DNA from: Candidatus Helarchaeota archaeon
Lineage (GTDB): Archaea; Asgardarchaeota; Lokiarchaeia; Helarchaeales; HEL-GB-A
Length of the DNA stretch: 64,000 bases
Direction: 5' to 3'
Assembly: GCA_013375455.1 (NCBI GenBank)
Contig: JABXJT010000008.1
Coordinates: 1 to 64,000, forward strand
Shown in pieces: positions 43,701-53,200 of this stretch (positions are counted from its first letter, which is position 1; every line of letters begins with the position of its first letter). A model generated the notes under the pieces. It did no database searches. It saw only the letters and a list, made by a program, of their open reading frames with translations, and was not told the origin of the DNA. The translations under genes and the position numbers were made by a program.

Positions 43701-43896
43701 ACGCCTTCACTCAATAGATGCTAATCATCATTATAAAACCTTCGCGAGGTCGTAAAAGAAGACACTCAAATTTTCAGTTTGAGTTGTAGCATAAAATTTT
43801 AAAAAACGTTCAAATCAATGTAACTCAGATATTTATTATTTTAATATTATGAATAAACTCAGGATATGAGAAAAAATAGAAAATTGGTGAAAAAAA

Positions 43897-45009
43897 TTGC
43901 TTAAAACTCGTATGACAGAAATGCTTGGTTGCAAGTACCCCATAATGCTTGCTGGTATGGGGCCTTTCTCAACTTACAAAACAGCAATGCAAGTCGCGAA
44001 TGCGGGTGGCATCGGCTTGACTAGCCATTGGGGGATCCTCTCAAAAGTGGACCCAAAAACGCATTTGATTAGCGATGCGCCAGATGCAAAATTGATCTCT
44101 GCCGTAGAGAAGATGAAATTCGATCTAAACTATATAGCGGAGCATGCAGATGATGGAGCGGTGTTTGGGTGTAATATTCGCGTTGCCCGCATTCAAGTGG
44201 ATGCACCCTCCGTGATTCGAACTGTTTGCAAGGCAAGGGATAAGAATCCAAAGTTGAAAGAGGCGATTAAATTAATTGTTACCTCCGCAGGAAATCCACT
44301 GCCCCCTAATAAGTTAATTAAAAAAAGAGGCCCCGATTTACTCCACCTCCACGTGTCCCCGTCGCTCAAGCTCGCTGGAGTCACCCTTGATAAGGCAGGG
44401 TGTGATGGTGTGGTCGCGGTAGGCTACGAAGGAGGCGGTCACCAGAGTTACGAGCAGGTCACGACCTCCGTACTCATCCCGGAGGTCCGCGAAAAATACC
44501 CCGATAAGCTGATCATTGTAGGAGGCGGAATGGTCACGGGACGGTCACTGGCATCTGCACTAGCACTCGGGGGTGACGGAATCCAGATGGGGTCGAGATT
44601 CATCGCAACGAGTGACGGCGACTTTCACGAAAACTGGAAGAATGTAATTCCATCCCTTGACGATACGAGCACGATGATGTGCGATGGTGCGTTTGGACCC
44701 ATCAGACTCATGAAAAACAAGTACGCCTTGTCGCACCCACTCCGCATGAGCAGAGAAGAACGCATCGCCCTGGAAAAGAGTATGGGAAACGTTGAATCGC
44801 AATCAGATAGGTTCAAAGAAGATATGATGCGCTACGATCTCGTCTATAAGGGCGACATCGAGAATGGTGCAGTCCTCCTTGGACAAACAGTCGCGTTGAT
44901 CCACGACCTCCCGACCTGTAAAGAAGTCATCGACCGGATGATGAAGGAAGCCATCGAAACCATCAAGGAAATGAATACCAAAGTCGCGCCAGGCATCCTT
45001 GCACAATAA
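43897..45009 (+). CDS. Nitronate monooxygenase / FabK-like flavoprotein
   Basis: A 370-residue TIM-barrel flavoenzyme. MLGCKYPIMLAGMG at the N-terminus, VGYEGGGHQ, and IIVGGGMVTGRSLASALALG with GIQMGSRF form the FMN site. The family includes nitronate monooxygenases and enoyl-ACP/CoA reductases. The start is TTG at 43897, preceded by GGTGA six bases upstream; an ATG five codons later is an alternative. Confidence 0.9.
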   Translation: MLKTRMTEMLGCKYPIMLAGMGPFSTYKTAMQVANAGGIGLTSHWGILSKVDPKTHLISDAPDAKLISAVEKMKFDLNYIAEHADDGAVFGCNIRVARIQVDAPSVIRTVCKARDKNPKLKEAIKLIVTSAGNPLPPNKLIKKRGPDLLHLHVSPSLKLAGVTLDKAGCDGVVAVGYEGGGHQSYEQVTTSVLIPEVREKYPDKLIIVGGGMVTGRSLASALALGGDGIQMGSRFIATSDGDFHENWKNVIPSLDDTSTMMCDGAFGPIRLMKNKYALSHPLRMSREERIALEKSMGNVESQSDRFKEDMMRYDLVYKGDIENGAVLLGQTVALIHDLPTCKEVIDRMMKEAIETIKEMNTKVAPGILAQ

Positions 45010-45018
45010 TATATAACT

Positions 45019-45036
45019 ATCTTTTTTACTTTTTTT
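45019..45036 (+). terminator. Double oligo-T terminator
   Basis: Two T-runs (TTTTTT and TTTTTTTT) shortly after the nitronate monooxygenase stop, in the gap before a convergent gene. Confidence 0.45.
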
Positions 45037-45081
45037 TATCAATCAATACTGATGCGAGGTAATTTCTGGACTTCTTGAATA

Positions 45082-45810
45082 TTAGACATTTTTATAAATT
45101 ATGGCAAATCCGCTTCCCATCAGAATGGATCCTCCCGCTTGTAAGAGGGGCGTTCCATAATGAATGAATTCAGCAGGGATGTACTGCGTGATCATGTACG
45201 CTTCAGGTAAATCTCCCATTACGCCCAACACAAAGAGGACAAATCCGACAGTGACGATCAACCAAGCAATCTTTTGTTCCCTTGATAAAGCCGTCTTTGC
45301 AAGATAAAGAAAGAAATAGATGGGAACGAATGCGATTACGAAAAATAATACGATAACGCCAGTCATTGCCCATACAGCAGCGCCAGTAAAGTATAACATG
45401 CAAGTGAAAAAGATTTCAGCGAGCGAAAAGATTGTAAGAATATATCGCGTGTTTTTTTTCAGTCCTGTTTTTATTACATTTCGTTCAAAAACGAAATAAA
45501 AGATAGCAATGCCAGTATAAGATATAATATAATATGTAAAGCGAAAGCCTAAATTCAACCCTGTTATGCCGAAGTTAGTATCAATAATATCGTAATAAGA
45601 ACCAATCCCGAAGTAGCGGCGAATAGTCTCTATGGTTCGAGCTATTGTGAAAAAAAGGGCGAACATTCCTATTCCTAGAATGAAAGGTTTAGCTTCTTCA
45701 CCGATCTTAAAGTATTTTTTTATAAAAAGTGCAGCTAATATTGCCCCTGATCCCGAAGCTATTAGCCAGAGAACCGGTTCAACTAATAAATCTAAAAGTC
45801 TTCCGTTCAT
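45082..45810 (-). CDS. Seven-TM membrane protein, third family member
   Basis: A 242-residue protein with about seven TM spans and an external N-terminus. It shares overall length and span spacing with the 15515-16933 pair (IARTIETIRRYFGIGSYYD loop, LIVTVGFVLFVLGVMGD), but identity looks low. It begins MNGRLLDLLVEPVLWLIASG. No catalytic residues visible. Sensor- or channel-like function is conjecture. Confidence 0.65.
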   Translation of the reverse strand: MNGRLLDLLVEPVLWLIASGSGAILAALFIKKYFKIGEEAKPFILGIGMFALFFTIARTIETIRRYFGIGSYYDIIDTNFGITGLNLGFRFTYYIISYTGIAIFYFVFERNVIKTGLKKNTRYILTIFSLAEIFFTCMLYFTGAAVWAMTGVIVLFFVIAFVPIYFFLYLAKTALSREQKIAWLIVTVGFVLFVLGVMGDLPEAYMITQYIPAEFIHYGTPLLQAGGSILMGSGFAIIYKNV

Positions 45811-45986
45811 TTTAATCCCTAAAAATAATACTTAACTCCCTTATCTTATGATTCTTTTTTTATTTCTATAAATTTAAGTGATATCAATTTAATTTCTTTC
45901 TTTTTCCAAAGCTAAAATAAGGGATGTCCATGTAATCCAATTATTAGTCAGCAATCTTGATTCCAATAATTGATTAGGTTATCCAT

Positions 45987-47762
45987 ATGGAAAAACAGGA
46001 GAAAAAGAATATCATCCGACCAAAACAAGTGCGCATTTATTTAAAATTAGCGTTGATTAGAAAAGTTAATCAGGTCATTTTAGGAACATCCCTATGCTTA
46101 TTCGTTTCATTGGTAATCTTTTCAGCGATTTCCCATCCGACACTCATATTTTGGCCAGATATTTTATTAACGGTCATGTTTTGGTTGTTCTTAGGATTTC
46201 TTTTTGCTTATTCCTTCACCGACGATCCAGTAAGGCTAATTAAACCAGGGATTCCGGTTGTTGGAAACGTTATTTTTATCGTCATGATTTATTTGCTCTC
46301 AATGTGGTATTATTTCAATTTTGCGAACATCTTACCAATTGCCTACGCAATATCCCTGATCCTATTCATTGCCTTATGCGTTGGGGCCGGAATCACTTTA
46401 GTCGCCAACGCTTACAATTTAATCTTTCGGTTCAAATACAGAAAGCAGAATTTGAGCTTGTTTAAAGCGTATCGGAGTGGGAAAATAAAGACCGTTTTGA
46501 TCATCGGGTTGCTATTACTGGGGATTCCCTTCGCGATCATGGCAATTCCTGGCGTCCTGCAAATCCCCATCACGATAGAACCGAAGAATTATCAAGCCGA
46601 AATCGCGTTTTGGGGAGGATATGGGAGAATTAATTCTACGATTGGCCAAGAATTAAACGAGCATGGAGCGACGGTTGTTTTTTGCTGTTTTGAAAATGTC
46701 TCAGAACCTGGTCCTGGAAGAACGGCTTTTGTAAATACAATAACCGGTTATAACAATTCGTATCCTAATATGTCCATCTATTTAAGTGTCGTCGGGTACC
46801 CGGGCGCGTTCGTTTGGGATGGGAATACCCAGAATGTGATCGATTACGCAAAAGTGCTCATTTCCGTGATACAAGAGCAAAACCTCACGACCGTAAAAGG
46901 GCTGGCCTTCGATATTGAGGGCCCCTATGTTCATTTAATTCAGGATGTCGATGCCAGCCCAAATCGTGAGAGACACGATCAAGCGATGGACTTGTGGTAC
47001 GATTTTTTCAACTGGACGGACTTCAATGCACCCGAAGTAGAACTCCTGGCAATTAATTACGTGGAATCGGCGGTTGACGTGTTTGATGGAGATTATGATC
47101 TCCACTACATGAGGCGCTTTTCGTTCCTCGATCTGGACACGAACGCCTTGGATGAATATGCGCCTATGAGTTACAGGTGCTGGTATGGGGGGGAGCCGCC
47201 TTATGGAGGTACCACCGACGATCCCCTCATCGGGTACTTGGATGGGGGACCCTACTGGATCTACACGGAGCTGAGCCTGTTGGCCGAGGCGCTGGATACT
47301 AAATTTGGAAATCACGACAAGATGGGAATCTATCTAGGCATCACGAATTGCACTTGTTACACCGCTGCGAGCCAGGGATTTGACAACCTGGTTCGAGATG
47401 CGCTCATCGCCAAGCATTTCGGAGTCAAACGGATCACCATCTTTCTCTTAACGACGGTAATAGAAAACGGATACTCCATGGGAGGGGTGTTCGATAGCTA
47501 CGGAAGCGATTTTTTGGACCGATTCAACGATTCAATTAACGGGGCGGGTTCCACTCAGCCGTTTCAGATCTCGTATAAACCCAAGTTCAATATATTTTTA
47601 ACTTTTGGTCACGTGGATTACTTCTGTTATGATACTTATGCGAGTTTGAATTCGTTTATCGGGATTATTTACGTTTGCCTCTTGTTCGTGGGAAACGGCG
47701 TGGTTGCGTATTACGGGTGGAAAAGAATCAAAGCGAAAGTGGAAACGACTAAATCATTCTGA
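45987..47762 (+). CDS. Membrane-anchored TIM-barrel (glycoside-hydrolase-like) protein
   Basis: A 591-residue protein. The first about 200 residues contain five TM spans. The large external domain (about 205-560) has TIM-barrel features: IAFWGGYGRINSTI, VKGLAFDIEGPYVH (Asp-Ile-Glu after a hydrophobic strand, as in GH18-like barrels), DEYAPMSYRCWYGG, MGIYLGITNCTC. A final TM lies near 560-582. It probably acts on glycans outside the cell, but enzyme class and substrate are inferred only. Confidence 0.65.
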   Translation: MEKQEKKNIIRPKQVRIYLKLALIRKVNQVILGTSLCLFVSLVIFSAISHPTLIFWPDILLTVMFWLFLGFLFAYSFTDDPVRLIKPGIPVVGNVIFIVMIYLLSMWYYFNFANILPIAYAISLILFIALCVGAGITLVANAYNLIFRFKYRKQNLSLFKAYRSGKIKTVLIIGLLLLGIPFAIMAIPGVLQIPITIEPKNYQAEIAFWGGYGRINSTIGQELNEHGATVVFCCFENVSEPGPGRTAFVNTITGYNNSYPNMSIYLSVVGYPGAFVWDGNTQNVIDYAKVLISVIQEQNLTTVKGLAFDIEGPYVHLIQDVDASPNRERHDQAMDLWYDFFNWTDFNAPEVELLAINYVESAVDVFDGDYDLHYMRRFSFLDLDTNALDEYAPMSYRCWYGGEPPYGGTTDDPLIGYLDGGPYWIYTELSLLAEALDTKFGNHDKMGIYLGITNCTCYTAASQGFDNLVRDALIAKHFGVKRITIFLLTTVIENGYSMGGVFDSYGSDFLDRFNDSINGAGSTQPFQISYKPKFNIFLTFGHVDYFCYDTYASLNSFIGIIYVCLLFVGNGVVAYYGWKRIKAKVETTKSF

Positions 47763-47773
47763 ATTTAACTTTC

Positions 47774-47779
47774 TTTTTT
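47774..47779 (+). terminator. Short oligo-T terminator
   Basis: A run of six T about 11 bp after the stop of the TIM-barrel protein gene. Confidence 0.3.
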
Positions 47780-47880
47780 ATTACATTTGAGGTGGGCGGA
47801 TAAGAATGCTAAAAACCAAGATCATAAAGTTAATATTTACTCTTGTAAATAATATTTACTAATGTATAGAAAAATTACAG

Positions 47881-48162
47881 GTGGTTGTTATTAAACACGA
47901 TTCAGTCGTTTTACCTGCAATTAGAATTTCAAAGAAACTATGGAAATACTTAGAGAAATTGATGCAAAAGAAAATGTTTACTAATAAAAGTGAAATGATA
48001 AAAGAAGCATTGAGAGAATACGTAGAAAATCATCAAGAGGAAGTTAAAGAAACTACATTTAATATTGTTGATTCAAGATTAATTTTAGAAAATGAAAGAA
48101 TTTTAGAGAAAGCACGGGAAGATGAATTACTTGAATGGGCAGAGAAAATACGCACTGGATAG
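47881..48162 (+). CDS. vapB: VapB-like ribbon-helix-helix antitoxin
   Basis: A 93-residue protein. The N-terminal ribbon-helix-helix (AIRISKKLWKYLEKLM, NKSEMIKEALREYVENH) binds DNA as a dimer. The acidic C-terminal tail would neutralise the toxin. It starts with GTG and overlaps the PIN toxin by 41 bp, typical of a toxin-antitoxin operon that autorepresses its promoter. Confidence 0.85.
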   Translation: MVVIKHDSVVLPAIRISKKLWKYLEKLMQKKMFTNKSEMIKEALREYVENHQEEVKETTFNIVDSRLILENERILEKAREDELLEWAEKIRTG

Positions 48163-48535
48163 TAGCATTTTAATCCAAAAATATTACGTAAAGGATCAAC
48201 TAACTCAATCAATAATCCAAAATGGAGTAACTAATTTAGTAGCATTATCGGAATGTTATTACATCATATGTCGAAAAGAAAATAACAAAGCAGCATTAAA
48301 TTACATCGACGAATTAGTTAAAACAGTAAAAATTATACCCACAGAACAAATAATAAAAATAGCAGGGCAGTTTAAATGTAAATATCCCATCGCATTAGCT
48401 GATTGTTGGACATTAGCAACTGCTTTTGCTCTCAAAATTAATGCGATTTTCGCCTTTAAAGAAAAAGAATTAGTAAAAAATTATGATGATTTATCAAAGG
48501 AAGTCAAAATTGATTTTTTTGAAGATTTATCCTGA
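48122..48535 (+). CDS. vapC: VapC-like PIN-domain toxin
   Basis: A 137-residue PIN-domain RNase. Acidic residues are in YALDSSI (Asp13), LSECYYI (Glu) and IALADCW (Asp). It would cleave RNA when unopposed by the overlapping antitoxin. The gene ends 6 bp before the stop of the convergent archaemetzincin-like gene. Confidence 0.85.
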   Translation: MNYLNGQRKYALDSSILIQKYYVKDQLTQSIIQNGVTNLVALSECYYIICRKENNKAALNYIDELVKTVKIIPTEQIIKIAGQFKCKYPIALADCWTLATAFALKINAIFAFKEKELVKNYDDLSKEVKIDFFEDLS

Positions 48536-48540
48536 TGATC

Positions 48541-49089
48541 TTAACTCATTTTCTTCTTTTTGAGCCAAGTTAATGGATATCCGTGAAGACCGAGAAGGTG
48601 CCCGACTTCGTGGACAGTGCCAAATTGGATGAGATCTGTTGGAAGGTGCCCGTTCAAAGTCGTGACAAAGCAAATGCCGTCAAGGAGATACGTAATTCCC
48701 AGAATTGGAAAGACTGTGTGAAGAACCCGAGAGATAAGGAGACCAGTGGGGGCTAGCCAGTGATTAGTAACGACCATTATGGCAGAAGTTTTTTCCTGTG
48801 GGATTGCTTTCTTCAACTTGCGCGTCATTCGCGAGGTATTTAGGAATCGTCCCCGAATTGCTTTTCGATAATCGATCTTTTCACTAAGGAGTTCGATTTC
48901 AATCTCGAATTCATCAATGATTAGTCCTGAAATCATTTGAAGAATGTCATCTTCCACCGCATCAAGTGTAATAAGATGAATTTTCTTCAAATCGGGATTA
49001 TAGGCCAGTTTTAACCCCGTAACAACCCTGAACAAGCGTAAGAGGGCCCATTCATTCAGGTTGTATAGGTTTCGAGTTAGTCTTTCCAT
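48541..49089 (-). CDS. Archaemetzincin-like protein, truncated and with altered zinc site
   Basis: A 182-residue protein resembling archaemetzincins, for example AIMVVTNHWLAP and LDGICFVTTLNG before HEVGHLLGLHG. In the family the signature is HExxHxxGxxHC followed by a four-Cys zinc site. Here the third His is one residue early (position 10 of the motif), the next residue is Gly-Tyr instead of Cys, and the protein ends 11 residues later. The Cys cluster is absent, and the adjacent VapBC pair may mark the truncation point. It may be inactive. Confidence 0.72.
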   Translation of the reverse strand: MERLTRNLYNLNEWALLRLFRVVTGLKLAYNPDLKKIHLITLDAVEDDILQMISGLIIDEFEIEIELLSEKIDYRKAIRGRFLNTSRMTRKLKKAIPQEKTSAIMVVTNHWLAPTGLLISRVLHTVFPILGITYLLDGICFVTTLNGHLPTDLIQFGTVHEVGHLLGLHGYPLTWLKKKKMS

Positions 49090-49215
49090 AACTCACATAA
49101 TGAAAAATAATCTTAGGATAAAAAATTTGGGCATATTATCACGATTTTAGCAATTTTTTCCTATATTTTGAAAAGGTTTGGAATTTTAAAGAAATTTGGT
49201 AATTATAGAATTTTA

Positions 49216-49221
49216 AGAGGT
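49216..49221 (+). promoter_or_regulatory. Ribosome-binding site deciding the pirin start
   Basis: AGAGGT lies six bases upstream of ATG at 49228, supporting this start over the upstream ATG-like start at 49168 that lacks one. Confidence 0.6.
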
Positions 49222-49227
49222 AATGAT

Positions 49228-50079
49228 ATGGGATTAGTCCGGAAAATTAAGAGAATTTCAAAAAGTTGGTCAACCATGGAAGGTGCAGGCGTGCGATTAA
49301 AGCGGGTTTTGGGGCAGCAAGATGTTTCCTTGATAGATCCGTTTCTATTGCTGGATGATTTTCATTCTAATAATCCGAATGACTATATTGCTGGCTTTCC
49401 CTGGCATCCGCATCGCGGCATCGAAACCATCACTTACATGCTTCATGGGAAAGTCGAACATGGGGACAGCATGGGTAATGGAGGTGTCATCGAGGCAGGA
49501 GATTGTCAATGGATGACAGCAGGCTCTGGCATCATCCATCAAGAAATGCCTAAGTTTGAGAACGATGATACACTATTATGGGGCTTTCAACTCTGGGCAA
49601 ACCTCCCGGCATCGCATAAGATGATGGATCCAAGGTATCGGGACGTGACTAAAGACCAAATACCGGAAGTCACGCTCGAAAATGGAGCGACGCTAAAAAT
49701 AATTTGTGGGAAAGTGAATGGGACAAAGGGACCGGTGCAGGATATTGTCACGGAGCCAGAGTATTTAGATATCACGATCCCTCCAAGCTCGGAATTCACG
49801 CATCCCGTGAAGCGCGGGCATATCGCCTTTGCGTACGTAATAGAGGGAGAGGGATATTTCGAGGCAGATGGTAAGCCGGTCAGTACAGAACATCTCGTTA
49901 TCTTTGAAGATGGGGATGAGGTTAGAATTACTGCCACAGAGAAAGGCGTTCGGTTTCTCTTGATTTCAGGCAAACCTCTCAAAGAACCGGTTGCGTGGTA
50001 TGGCCCAATTGTCATGAATACCGAAGAAGAGTTAAGGTTGGCTTTTGAGGAATATCGAAAAGGGACATTCATCAAGTAA
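49228..50079 (+). CDS. Pirin-family bicupin protein
   Basis: About 283 residues from ATG 49228. Pirin hallmarks are LDDFHSNNPNDYIAGFPWHPHRGIET (metal-binding His pairs), GGVIEAGDCQWMTAGSGIIHQE, and the second cupin with HIAFAYVIEGEGYF. It binds one metal in the N-terminal cupin; activity may be quercetin-dioxygenase-like or regulatory. Confidence 0.93.
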   Translation: MGLVRKIKRISKSWSTMEGAGVRLKRVLGQQDVSLIDPFLLLDDFHSNNPNDYIAGFPWHPHRGIETITYMLHGKVEHGDSMGNGGVIEAGDCQWMTAGSGIIHQEMPKFENDDTLLWGFQLWANLPASHKMMDPRYRDVTKDQIPEVTLENGATLKIICGKVNGTKGPVQDIVTEPEYLDITIPPSSEFTHPVKRGHIAFAYVIEGEGYFEADGKPVSTEHLVIFEDGDEVRITATEKGVRFLLISGKPLKEPVAWYGPIVMNTEEELRLAFEEYRKGTFIK

Positions 50080-50086
50080 AGGTTAG

Positions 50087-50095
50087 TTTTTTTTT
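50087..50095 (+). terminator. Oligo-T terminator
   Basis: A run of nine T eight bases after the pirin stop codon. The rest of the 160-bp gap before the TIR receptor gene is AT-rich with no other clear signal. Confidence 0.45.
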
Positions 50096-50240
50096 CCATA
50101 ATTTTTGTTTTATAGATGAATTGAATTTACAAATTCCTTTCATCGACCTAAAAAAATATTAAAACTACAAATATGATAATTTTACATGATTCACTTACGA
50201 ATTATTTTTTTTCATATGATGTATTGGGGCTGAAGAAAGA

Positions 50241-53200
50241 ATGAGAAATCGTTATACCTGTATATTGACGGTAATTTTAGTTCTGGTTATAATTTTTACT
50301 TGTACATTAAATTCGCAGAATATCGAAAATAGATGGAAGATGGAAAATCAAGATGTGTGCATACATGCGGGATCTGCGCCGCCAATGAGTCTACTGAAAG
50401 TGTTCTATCCAGCTTCAAATTTAGCTTCTCAAGATCCCGCTCTAGTCGTGGATGATGATCAGAACATCCACGTAGTATGGCAAGATTCTTTCATCAATGA
50501 TCCCCCAAAGCATATTTTTTATAAGAATTACACGGCGGCTACGGGGAGATGGAGTGCGACCCTATGGATTTCCACGGAATCAACCTCAATTGCGGAGGAC
50601 CCAGCACTGGCGGTAGATGGGGATGGGAATGTTCACATTGTTTGGCAGGACAATTCATTGTTAGACGGTTCTAATGATTATGATATTTTCTACAAGAATT
50701 ATACGGCGGCCACGGGCACGTGGAGCACGACCTTCGTGGTTTCCACGGAATCAACTTCCACCTCGTACCATCCCTCACTTAGGGAGGAAAATGGGACTCT
50801 CCACCTCGTATGGGAGGACCAGACACCTTTAGATGGACCAGGTTCCGATTGGGACATTTTTTACAAGAATTACACGGTAGCTACTGGCACTTGGAGTAAT
50901 ACTACTATAATTTCCACGGAATCAACCAGCTGGTCTATTTCAGCTTCTCTTGAAGTAGAGCAAAATGGGAACATACACATCGCATGGCAGGATAGCACAG
51001 CTTTAGATGGAAATACCGATTATGATATATTCTACAAGAATTACACGGCGGCTACGGGCACATGGAGCAATACCACGGTGATTTCTACAGAATCAAGCTC
51101 AGGAGCTCGGAATCCAGCGCTTGTAGTGGGGGCAGATGGGACCATCCATGTCGCATGGGATGATGTGACAAATTATGATGGAGCTGGTACCGATTGGGAT
51201 ATTTTTTACAAGAATTATACGGTAGCTACTGACACGTGGGGCACGACGCAAGTGATTTCTACGGCATCAACTGGGCCAGCTGAGCATCCAGCGCTTGCAG
51301 TGGGGGCAAATGGGACCATCCATCTCGTATGGGATGATGGAACTGGTGGAAATCCGAGTATTCTTCACCAGAATTACACCGCGGCTACCGGCACCTGGAG
51401 TAATGTAACGGTGATCTCCACGGAATCAAGCTGGGTTTCTGAGAAACCAACGCTTGCAGCGGATGAAAGTGGGAACTTGCATGTTGCATGGGAGGATCAG
51501 CATCCTTATGAGGACGCAGGGACGGATAAGGATATTTTTTACAAAATGCTGATTTATAATAACCTACTCCCAGCAATCAATACACCATCCGATTTTTATG
51601 CGGAACTGGAAGATGATGCAATTGTATGGACAATTCTAGATAATACGGTCAGGAACACGTCTTATGTAATTACCCGGAATAACCAATCCTTTAGAGAAGG
51701 AACATGGAGGTCTAGTGAAGACATAATAATAAATATTGATGAATTAGAAATTGGCACGTGGAATTATACGATTGTTGTGGATGACGGGATAGGTGGAATT
51801 GTAGAAGACGAGGTTTTCGTGGTTACGCCATTATTTGGGATGAATTCCGAATGGGTCTCATCGGAATCTACCGTAGAATCTAGATCGCCAGATCTTGGAA
51901 TAGATGGAACTGGAAATATCAACATCGTTTGGGTCGATCGGGCAAATCTTGGGGGTAAAGATTATTTGGATGATTTTGATGTTTTTTACAAGAATCTCCC
52001 AATAACTTCAGGCCAATGGAGCAACACTACTGTAATCTTCCCGGAATCAAATTACACATTCACTTCTGGACCAGCCCTTGCGGTGGACAGCCTTGGAAAT
52101 AGTCATATTGTCTGGTATGATGGTACAAATTACAGCGGTGCAGGAACGGATTTAGATATTTTTTATATTAATTATACGGTAGCTACTGGCATGTGGAGTA
52201 ACCTCACCATTGTTTCTACAGAATCTATTTCCTCCTCTTTTACTCCAGCTATTGCGGTGGATAGTGATGGGAATGTCCATGTCGCATGGCAAGACCAAAC
52301 AAATCTTTCTGGGGCGAGTACAGACTGGGACATTTTTTATAAGAATTACAACGCAACCACTGGTATATGGAGCAATACTACTGTGGTTTCCACGGCATAT
52401 GCGGAACCAGTATGGGAACCTTTTGTGCATTCAGAACAGCCATCTATAGCAGTAGATCAAATTGGGAATGTTCATCTCGCCTGGCGGGATAAATCCAATT
52501 ATAGCGGTTCCGATTATGATTATGATATATTTTACAGGAACCTCACCGTTTCTACGGGCACATGGAGTAATTTCACAGTTATCTCTACTGAATCTACCGA
52601 AGAGTCAGCTACACCCTCTCTTGCAGTAGATGGCTTTGGTAATATCTATATTGCCTGGCGGGATAAGATTAACTTTCTTGCAGATACAGACATTTTCTTC
52701 AGGAATTATACTGCCTCTACTGGTGTGTGGAGCAATACAACCATGCTTACCCCAGATTCAATTACCGACTCTCGGAGTCCATCTCTCGCAGTGGAGGCAA
52801 ATGGGAATATCCATATTGCGTGGGAAGAGAGGACTAATTACGGTGATGGGGATTGGGATATGGATATTGTCTATCAGGAATGGAGACCTTCCATGGGACG
52901 ATGGAGCCCGACTACTATAGTATCTAGGGAATCAACAACTGACAGTGGAGATCCATCACTAGCAGTTGATAGCGATGGGAATGTCCATATTGCATGGCAA
53001 GAAAATATCCAGCAGGTCGCAGATAGAAGTATTTTTTATAAAACAGTTCTCTACAAGAACTCCCCACCTGTAATAACAAGTCCCTCCAATCCATATTATG
53101 AATTAGGGTCTTTGGGAAATTCGCTTAACTGGTTTATTGCCGATATCGGCGTGCATTCCCCGACTTACATCATTCGCAGAAACGGGACGTTGGTTGCGGA

